Shown: piece after piece, positions 1 to 5,432 of the stretch | Position numbering within the stretch: the first letter of the stretch is position 1 | Layout: every line of letters starts with the position of its first letter | DNA from: Oscillospiraceae bacterium | GTDB taxonomy: Bacteria > Bacillota > Clostridia > Saccharofermentanales > Saccharofermentanaceae | Length of the DNA stretch: 14,850 nt | NCBI GenBank assembly: GCA_902795955.1 | Contig: CADBNJ010000137.1 | Coordinates: forward strand, 1-14,850 | Direction: 5' to 3' | Translations under genes and position numbers: made by a program | Notes under the pieces: generated by a model | Database searches by the model: none | Told to the model about the DNA's origin: nothing | Seen by the model: the letters and a program-made list of their open reading frames with translations, nothing else

Positions 1-2100
1 AGTAACGGTGCCGGATCCCCAGGTCAGACTGTAATCACCGGTCTTAACTTCACGGACCCTGTACCATCCCAGAGGAAGTTCCTTAACTGAGCCCTTACCG
101 TTCTTGTCAGTCTTAAATGAATCTATGAGCAAGCCTTCGCCCTTCTCCCGCTGATCCTTATTACCGAGATAATACAGTTCGAATCCTACTCCCGATATAT
201 TCCCGTCATCAGACTTCTTGTTAACTGATACCGATGATGTAACCCTGTCGTTTACGGCCTTGACCGTAAATGTATCTCCGTTGTTCATACCGTCTGTCGT
301 GAAAGTATACATATACCTGTTATCGCCCGTCTCTGTCCACCCGGATCTGTTGACGACATCATAGCTAATACCGGTATCCTTATAACAATCCTCCGTATAC
401 TCCTCGACAAGCGTATACTGCGCAGACAAAAGCACAGGATATGCGGCACCTATCTCATTATCTCCTGCCCTGTCCGCGAACCAGCTCCACCCGTCCTTAT
501 ACATGTAATAAGCAGCGGGAACGGCAGTTGTATCACTTCCTTTATAGAGCTCAAATACTGTATTCGTAACGGTAAATCCGTTGCCTGATTCCTTAAGCAC
601 GTATAGCGCTGCTCCGTCCCTGAAGTCACCGTGTCTGTTATTCGCCAGTCTCACTTCCCCCGGCTTATCGAAAGCATCGTAATTCTTATATGTCTTGCTG
701 TATACACTCTTACCGGCCGTCCGGATATCGATCTTAAGCGCACCGGTATCATACCCGTATTCAACATTCATACAGTACACATTACCGTCGATGATCCCCT
801 CATCAAGCAGCATCTTACCGCCTTTGGCTGCACACACCGATGACGGGGCCTTTGTCTCCTTGAAATACACTGTCTTTGTATAGCTTCCGTCATTGTTGTT
901 ATCAAGAAGCAGCAGTCCGTCCTTCTGGTCATCACCCGCAAGCTTGTTTACATATTCCGAATAATCGCCGGATCCATTCTTATCACTTATAACGCCTGCT
1001 TCTTTGCTGCATGAAGCATCCTCATACAATGTGAATTCGGCACCGTTCATCACATCTCCCGACGCAGTCTTCTTATCGATAACAGGCCTGATATATGCCT
1101 TCTTACCGGCATATTTATCAACGAACAGGAGCCACTGCTGACCTCCGCCGCTCCGCTCGTCAGGAGAATAGATGAACAGATCCCCCTTGTACTCAGGAGC
1201 ATGGGCGATGATGTTGAAATACTGCATCAACTGGATCCTTCTGTATTTGTTATTATCATTGCCGTTCCCGTCATCGCCGTATGCGAACGCGGAATGGGAA
1301 CCCTTCGTATAAGTCGCCTTATCTGCCTCTGTCCGTGTGAAGGAATAATAGATCGTTCCTGACAGATGATACCTGTCTCCTGATATGACACGGCTGGCGA
1401 TGGCATGCGCGGCACCGTAGAGGCCGCTTATCTTTGCTCCCACCCGTGACGACGGAATATCGAAAGCCTTGAACCTTGCCTGCGCATCAGTGCTTATCTC
1501 CAGATCCCTGTAGACCTTCGGGTCATTGATAGGATCATCATAATCAAGTTCGATACCCGAATACAGATCAGATGCGGAATACTGCTGCTTAAGAGGATAA
1601 TAAGTCCAGTTGCCGTCCTCGATAAGCCACGCGATCTTACGCATGATCTGTTCATCATTGTACTTCGCCAGATCAGAATACCTGTAGGCATTCCACCATA
1701 CAGAATAACCTGCATCTGCTTCGGTAAGATTGGCCGATGCTTCAAGAAGCCTCGAATTCTCACCCTGACACGACTTAAGACCGGACAGATCGAGTTTATA
1801 TACTTTACCCCCGTCTCCCGGTGTTGTCCTCTTGGCTGCAACGCACAGAGCATCATGCCTGACACCGTTCGCAGTCAGCTGATACAGCGATGTAGGATAT
1901 TCGCACTGCAGATCATAGCAGACGTTGGATATCCTTTTGCCGACGTTCCTGATGTTCACATCGACCAGTTCAGCCCCGAGCGGCGACCTGAGATTCTTCT
2001 CCACTGATATCCAGCCGGCTGCAAGGGATGCCGATAACTGTGTTATCAGGATGCATATAACAGCCAGAAGCGCCACGATTCTCCTTGTCCCGGTTCTCAT
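1..2100 (-). CDS. Secreted Cna-B/SpaA-type surface protein (adhesin or pilin-like), C-terminus beyond window
   Basis: This is an open frame of exactly 700 codons with no stop, truncated at the left edge, read by direct translation. The ATG at 2100 follows GGGGGTG by 5 nt. Residues 1-28 form a signal peptide: Arg-rich n-region, hydrophobic core at about 8-22, and likely cleavage after the Ala pair at 27-28. Residues 30-330 resemble the N-terminal region of clostridial thioester-domain-like adhesins, with ALCV around Cys86 and an HAIAS motif at 232-236. At least two SpaA/prealbumin-like beta domains follow. One spans about 337-450, with Lys343/344 and the FKETKAP motif (Glu415). Another spans about 622-700, with Lys628/629 and the YRVREVKTG motif (Glu684). 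A less clear one lies at 500-575. Lys and Glu at these places fit intramolecular isopeptide bonds; that is an inference. A sortase signal or membrane anchor would lie outside the window. It sits 13 nt after the DUF5688 gene and is probably co-transcribed with it. The ligand is unknown. Confidence 0.82.
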   Translation of the reverse strand, partial: MRTGTRRIVALLAVICILITQLSASLAAGWISVEKNLRSPLGAELVDVNIRNVGKRISNVCYDLQCEYPTSLYQLTANGVRHDALCVAAKRTTPGDGGKVYKLDLSGLKSCQGENSRLLEASANLTEADAGYSVWWNAYRYSDLAKYNDEQIMRKIAWLIEDGNWTYYPLKQQYSASDLYSGIELDYDDPINDPKVYRDLEISTDAQARFKAFDIPSSRVGAKISGLYGAAHAIASRVISGDRYHLSGTIYYSFTRTEADKATYTKGSHSAFAYGDDGNGNDNNKYRRIQLMQYFNIIAHAPEYKGDLFIYSPDERSGGGQQWLLFVDKYAGKKAYIRPVIDKKTASGDVMNGAEFTLYEDASCSKEAGVISDKNGSGDYSEYVNKLAGDDQKDGLLLLDNNNDGSYTKTVYFKETKAPSSVCAAKGGKMLLDEGIIDGNVYCMNVEYGYDTGALKIDIRTAGKSVYSKTYKNYDAFDKPGEVRLANNRHGDFRDGAALYVLKESGNGFTVTNTVFELYKGSDTTAVPAAYYMYKDGWSWFADRAGDNEIGAAYPVLLSAQYTLVEEYTEDCYKDTGISYDVVNRSGWTETGDNRYMYTFTTDGMNNGDTFTVKAVNDRVTSSVSVNKKSDDGNISGVGFELYYLGNKDQREKGEGLLIDSFKTDKNGKGSVKELPLGWYRVREVKTGDYSLTWGSGTVT

Positions 2101-2113
2101 ATCATCACCCCCG

Positions 2114-3040
2114 TCATACAGTCTGAACAGCCACGGAGAGCTGCCTTGACGCAGAATCATAACGGTAGAGGTTATGCGACAGCACTATACCGTCGTTATT
2201 CGGGTCATAAGTACTGCAGATGAACCTCAGATATTCTTCCAGACAGTCTTCATATCTTACCGGGAAAGCGATCGTACTGAGCTCGGAATACGGAAGCACG
2301 AAGAAATCCCCGTCAAGCTTGCGGCTGATCCTCTCGAGAGTATCAGGATAGAACAGTACAGCCGATCCGGTCTTACCGTACCTATCCGAGACAATGATCA
2401 TTTTCCTTATACACTCGGGAATGTGATCTGTACCCTTTCCGGCATCATCGCCGGCCAATCTTCCGATTATCTCCTCACACGTGTCATAGCAAGCCGGGAA
2501 CAGTTTTGCACTGCTGGCCATCGCATCTTTGTGAAGAGTCTCCTTCGTCACCCCGTAACGCTTCATCATGTCACCGTCGATCGTCAGAGAACCGTATGTA
2601 TCACCGGTGAATCTGACCCTGACATTATAAGTAAGCAGGAATTCATCAGTCTCATAAGTCGGATAATCCTTGAGAGAACCGGCAGCCACATCCTTGCTTA
2701 CGATCCTGACAAAAAGATTCTTCTTTACCTGCTTATAATCCAGGATGATACTGCTGCTGTCTCTCATCCCGACAGGTCTCATTACGGTGATCACACGGGC
2801 CATATCCCTCAGCAGATCCTCATCAGGTGTCCCTCCGAGATAGAGAGAATAGAACTGGTCCATATTGACGACGCTTGAGATGTTCTCTCCCTTGGTCTTC
2901 ATATACATTCCGTTATAGCATCCGGAATGCTTGGTTATCACCTCAAACGATGGCTTGCAGTCCTTGAACTTGTTCGGAAGATACTCCTTAACACCTTCTG
3001 CTGCCCACTCCTCAAACTCCTTAAAACTCTTTTTTTCCAT
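2114..3040 (-). CDS. DUF5688 family protein
   Basis: This 308-residue protein has no signal peptide or membrane segment, so it is probably cytoplasmic. It matches what I know of the DUF5688 family across its length: an N-terminal NISSVVNMDQFYSLYLGG block, a middle KKNLFVRIVS block, a YGVTKETLHKDAM block followed by LFPACY, and a C-terminal half with an SAVLFYPDTLERI strand-helix and an FFVLPYSELS motif. The family has no established biochemical function and is common in gut and rumen Clostridia, often in several copies. The start chosen is the ATG at 3040, behind the purine-rich ribosome site GGAAGAAAG. An in-frame ATG at 3112 is open but has no ribosome site, and using it would translate through the terminator hairpin. 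The stop codon overlaps an ATG (ATGA) 13 nt before the adhesin gene, so the two genes are likely one transcript under the promoter at 3128-3156. Confidence 0.8.
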   Translation of the reverse strand: MEKKSFKEFEEWAAEGVKEYLPNKFKDCKPSFEVITKHSGCYNGMYMKTKGENISSVVNMDQFYSLYLGGTPDEDLLRDMARVITVMRPVGMRDSSSIILDYKQVKKNLFVRIVSKDVAAGSLKDYPTYETDEFLLTYNVRVRFTGDTYGSLTIDGDMMKRYGVTKETLHKDAMASSAKLFPACYDTCEEIIGRLAGDDAGKGTDHIPECIRKMIIVSDRYGKTGSAVLFYPDTLERISRKLDGDFFVLPYSELSTIAFPVRYEDCLEEYLRFICSTYDPNNDGIVLSHNLYRYDSASRQLSVAVQTV

Positions 3041-3065
3041 TCTTTCTTCCTTTCTTTTCCGGGCA

Positions 3066-3094
3066 ATAAAAAACGGCCCGCCAAGCGGACCGTT
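3066..3094 (-). terminator. Intrinsic terminator or attenuator in the DUF5688 leader
   Basis: On the minus strand ACGGTCCGC (3093-3085) pairs with GCGGGCCGT (3081-3073) around a 3-nt loop, with one G-U wobble and one extra A-U pair at the base. A run of U residues follows directly, the classic rho-independent form. It ends only 25 nt before the DUF5688 start codon and begins about 30 nt after the predicted -10 box. It therefore stops either read-through from the thiN operon or, as an attenuator, transcripts started at the local promoter. The plus-strand side lacks a U-tract, so it works in one direction only. Confidence 0.85.
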
Positions 3095-3127
3095 CATCAT
3101 GCGGAAACACATAGTTTAAGTAGCTTA

Positions 3128-3156
3128 ATTATAGACGGCAGGCAAGTCTCAATCAA
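3128..3156 (-). promoter_or_regulatory. Sigma-A-type promoter for DUF5688 and adhesin genes
   Basis: On the minus strand a TTGATT -35 box (3156-3151) and a perfect TATAAT -10 box (3133-3128) are separated by 17 nt, the ideal spacing. Transcription would begin near 3121, giving a leader of about 80 nt that contains the terminator hairpin at 3094-3066. Two 10-bp direct repeats flank and overlap the -35 box and spacer, which suggests regulator control. Confidence 0.65.
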
Positions 3157-3171
3157 TAGCCGCAAGTCTCA
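3142..3171 (-). repeat. Two 10-bp direct repeats at 20-bp period over the promoter (putative operator)
   Basis: TGAGACTTGC occurs twice on the minus strand, at 3171-3162 and 3151-3142, exactly 20 bp apart (about two helical turns). The upstream copy lies just before the -35 box. The downstream copy overlaps the last base of the -35 box and runs into the spacer. This arrangement is typical of binding sites for a dimer or tandem regulator. A looser resemblance (CAGATCTCA, plus strand) at 3191-3199 is out of register. No regulator gene is in the window, and the repeat matches no operator I can name. Confidence 0.5.
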
Positions 3172-3238
3172 TTTTCGAAGGGTAAAAAAACAGATCTCAA
3201 CAGGTAAAAATCCCCACACAGCCAATAAACACAGATGT

Positions 3239-3886
3239 TTACAGACTTTTTGTAATCGTAATAAGAAGTCTTCCGGACAGGGCCTTTACCGTAAAATGTT
3301 CTGTTCCCGGGACGGGTTTGTTGGATATGGTCAGAGAACTTACCGCCGTGATATCTTGATTGTCAAGCGGGTATTCAAGGCCTTCGACTGACACACCTTC
3401 AACTATGCCATTGGCAAATGGAATGAGCGATACTGCCACATCATCATCCCACACTCCTTCGACAGTCACCTTATTCTCTCCGATAAGCGGAATAACATCA
3501 GTCATTCCGTCCGTTGCGGCAATATCATAGCCTTCTTCCCTGAACCTCACAAGAAGGCCGAGGTTGGCAAGAACATGATCGATACGTCCGGTAAGGGAAC
3601 ATATAAGGTCTATGGAGCATCCTGCAGGACAATCGCATAATGCAAGTTCGGTATCAGTCATATCCTTATGCGTGGAGAATATCTTCATGGGAATATCCGA
3701 ATGCTCAAGGTAATCCTTCCCCTCAGCGGATACTGAATCCATATCGCCGAAGAACATGTCAGGCCTGATACCGTTAGCGATACAGAAATCCAGTCCCGAA
3801 TCGGCACAATACACTGCATCGGCGCTTCTTGCCGTAAAAGAAGCCTCAGGATATATGGGACCGCCCGTTATTACAGCAATGCGCAT
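3239..3886 (-). CDS. thiN: Thiamine pyrophosphokinase
   Basis: This cytoplasmic enzyme transfers a pyrophosphate group from ATP to thiamine to make thiamine diphosphate, the cofactor of transketolase and pyruvate dehydrogenase. The 215 residues match the bacterial TPK family in length. Catalytic-domain motifs are visible: CADSGLDFC around Asp29, FGDMDSV at 46-52, KDMTDTELAL at 74-83 and LTGRIDHVLANL at 98-109. The C-terminal thiamine-binding beta domain ends with the conserved SNKP at 188-191. The ATG at 3886 lies inside the end of rpe (16-nt overlap), with AAGGAA just upstream, so translation is probably coupled. It is the last gene of the operon, as in Bacillus subtilis. No convincing hairpin follows it before the downstream promoter at 3156, so read-through may reach the terminator at 3094. 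Confidence 0.93.
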   Translation of the reverse strand: MRIAVITGGPIYPEASFTARSADAVYCADSGLDFCIANGIRPDMFFGDMDSVSAEGKDYLEHSDIPMKIFSTHKDMTDTELALCDCPAGCSIDLICSLTGRIDHVLANLGLLVRFREEGYDIAATDGMTDVIPLIGENKVTVEGVWDDDVAVSLIPFANGIVEGVSVEGLEYPLDNQDITAVSSLTISNKPVPGTEHFTVKALSGRLLITITKSL

Positions 3887-4530
3887 TCCTTAAGTTCCTT
3901 TACGGCGTGACCGTGATCGTCATTATTGAACACTGCGCTCCCTGCTACAAGAAGCCTTGCGCCGGCTTCATATGCCTCTTTGACGGTTCTTATATTAATG
4001 CCGCCGTCAACTGACAGTATTGCCTCAGAGCCTATCCTGTCAAGTTCACGCCTGACTGCAGCAAGCCTCCCGGTGGACTCCGGCATATAGATCTGGCCGC
4101 CGAATCCGGGAATAACGGACATTACCAGCACGAGATCACAGTATTCAAGATACGGGAACAGCTCCTCAACGGGAGTATCGGGATGAATGGCAACACCGGC
4201 CTTCTTCCCCATTGACCTGATCGCTTCACAAAGTCCCTTGACATCGTCACTGCATTCTATCTGGAATGTGATATAGTCACAGCCGCTGTCAGCAAAAGCC
4301 TTAATATATCTCTCGGGGTTGGTGATCATAAGATGGCAGTCAAAGATAAGGTCCGTATGCTTACGTATCGTCTTGATGACCGGCACGCCGATCGTCATAT
4401 TCGGAACATAATGTCCGTCCATGACGTCAAGATGCAGGAACCTGCAGTATGGTTCCACTTCCTTTATCTCTCTCATAAGATAGCCGAAATCAGCCGATAA
4501 TATCGATGGCGCTATCTCGATTCTGTTCAT
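3871..4530 (-). CDS. rpe: Ribulose-phosphate 3-epimerase
   Basis: This enzyme interconverts ribulose 5-phosphate and xylulose 5-phosphate in the pentose phosphate pathway. It is a single TIM barrel of 219 residues, the usual length. The metal and catalytic residues are present: HLDVMDGHYVPN with His33 and Asp35, DCHLMI with His66, and SVDGGIN with Asp175. The phosphate-binding PGFGGQ is at 141-146 and VAGSAVF at 195-201. Two positions differ from the commonest form: Ile140 where many homologues have Asn or Glu before PGFGGQ, and Gln90 where His is frequent. Neither is a catalytic residue. The start ATG overlaps the rsgA stop as ATGA, and the end overlaps thiN by 16 nt. The neighbouring thiN product makes the cofactor for transketolase, which acts on Rpe products. 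Confidence 0.95.
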   Translation of the reverse strand: MNRIEIAPSILSADFGYLMREIKEVEPYCRFLHLDVMDGHYVPNMTIGVPVIKTIRKHTDLIFDCHLMITNPERYIKAFADSGCDYITFQIECSDDVKGLCEAIRSMGKKAGVAIHPDTPVEELFPYLEYCDLVLVMSVIPGFGGQIYMPESTGRLAAVRRELDRIGSEAILSVDGGINIRTVKEAYEAGARLLVAGSAVFNNDDHGHAVKELKECALL

Positions 4531-5426
4531 TTCCTTAATCTCCCAACATATGTATTGCGCAAATTATAAAGCTCTGTATAGAACTCTTTGTATCTGTCAT
4601 AACGTCCGGCATCTATATTGCCTCTAACGGCGCAGTCTGTCTCACTTATATGCCTGCAGTCATCAAATCTGCAGCCGCATGACAGACTGCTTATCTCAGG
4701 ATAACCGAGTATGACATCTGTATATTCTACACCAAGTTCATAAAGACTGAGTGAAGTAAATCCGGGAGTATCGACAATATAATCGTCTCCGAAATCAAAA
4801 AGCTGTACATGTCTTGTAGTATGCTTGCCTCTGCCAAGCCTCTCGCTTATCTGTCCCGTCATCATCATTTCGCCTTCGAGGATGCTGTTGACAGCAGTGC
4901 TCTTGCCGACCCCCGAAGGGCCCGCAAAACCTGTTATCCCGGGCAGAAGAGATCTTCTCAATTCATCCTCCGATATCATATTATCCGAGGCCGACCGGTG
5001 AACGTCAAATCCTGCCCCGCTGTAGATCCTGCAAAGATCTGCACACACATCCTCAGCGAGATCACCTTTTGTAAAAACGATAACAGGCTTGATACCGAGC
5101 TTCGCCGTTATGATAAGCATCTTGTCAAGAAGCTTGAGGTCAGGCTCAGGCTTTGTACACGCGAAAGCAAGCACAAGCGTGCTGAGATTGGACACGGGAG
5201 GTCTTATAAGGATATTCTTCCTCGGGTGTATCTTCTCTATAACATAAGGGACATCAGGATCCCCGCTGTCAGCTATATCGACCGTATCCCCTATGGCGGG
5301 AGTCATCCTCCTGTTGCGCATAATGCCGCGTGCTCCACAGGTTACACGTTCGCCGATTACAGGTGAGTCTGATGTCACCTTTACTTCGTATTGTCCTCCA
5401 ACGCCCTTGGTTATGATCCCCTGCAT
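4527..5426 (-). CDS. rsgA: Ribosome small-subunit-dependent GTPase RsgA (YloQ/YjeQ)
   Basis: This circularly permuted GTPase acts late in 30S subunit maturation and hydrolyses GTP when bound to the subunit. The 299 residues show the usual order: an N-terminal OB-fold (about 1-70), the G4 motif TKGD at 119-122 ahead of G1 GPSGVGKST at 169-177, and G3 DTPG at 219-222. A C-terminal zinc finger C-x4-C-x-H-x5-C uses Cys252, Cys257, His259 and Cys265. Thr in place of Asn in G4 is normal in Firmicute RsgA. The ATG at 5426 has GAGG 5 nt upstream and lies 6 nt after the kinase stop. In Bacillus the homologue is reported to be a PrkC substrate, so placement beside the kinase and phosphatase is functionally plausible here (inference). 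Confidence 0.95.
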   Translation of the reverse strand: MQGIITKGVGGQYEVKVTSDSPVIGERVTCGARGIMRNRRMTPAIGDTVDIADSGDPDVPYVIEKIHPRKNILIRPPVSNLSTLVLAFACTKPEPDLKLLDKMLIITAKLGIKPVIVFTKGDLAEDVCADLCRIYSGAGFDVHRSASDNMISEDELRRSLLPGITGFAGPSGVGKSTAVNSILEGEMMMTGQISERLGRGKHTTRHVQLFDFGDDYIVDTPGFTSLSLYELGVEYTDVILGYPEISSLSCGCRFDDCRHISETDCAVRGNIDAGRYDRYKEFYTELYNLRNTYVGRLRK

Positions 5427-5432
5427 ACTGCC

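Noticed and set aside
2174..2878. Plus-strand open frame of 234 codons opposite the DUF5688 gene
   Set aside because: The minus-strand frame gives a clear DUF5688 match with a good ribosome site and operon context. The plus-strand product has no recognisable features.
3040..3112. Longer N-terminus for DUF5688 from the ATG at 3112
   Set aside because: There is no ribosome site upstream, and the extra 24 residues would be coded by the terminator hairpin and U-run. The ATG at 3040 has a proper ribosome site and begins the family-like sequence.
3172..3238. Terminator directly after thiN from the two U-rich runs near 3181-3189 and 3205-3210
   Set aside because: No stable GC-rich hairpin precedes either run on the minus strand.
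5061..5072. TKGD instead of NKxD in the RsgA G4 motif as a possible loss of guanine specificity
   Set aside because: Thr-Lys forms are normal in Firmicute RsgA (for example Bacillus YloQ), so this is not unusual.
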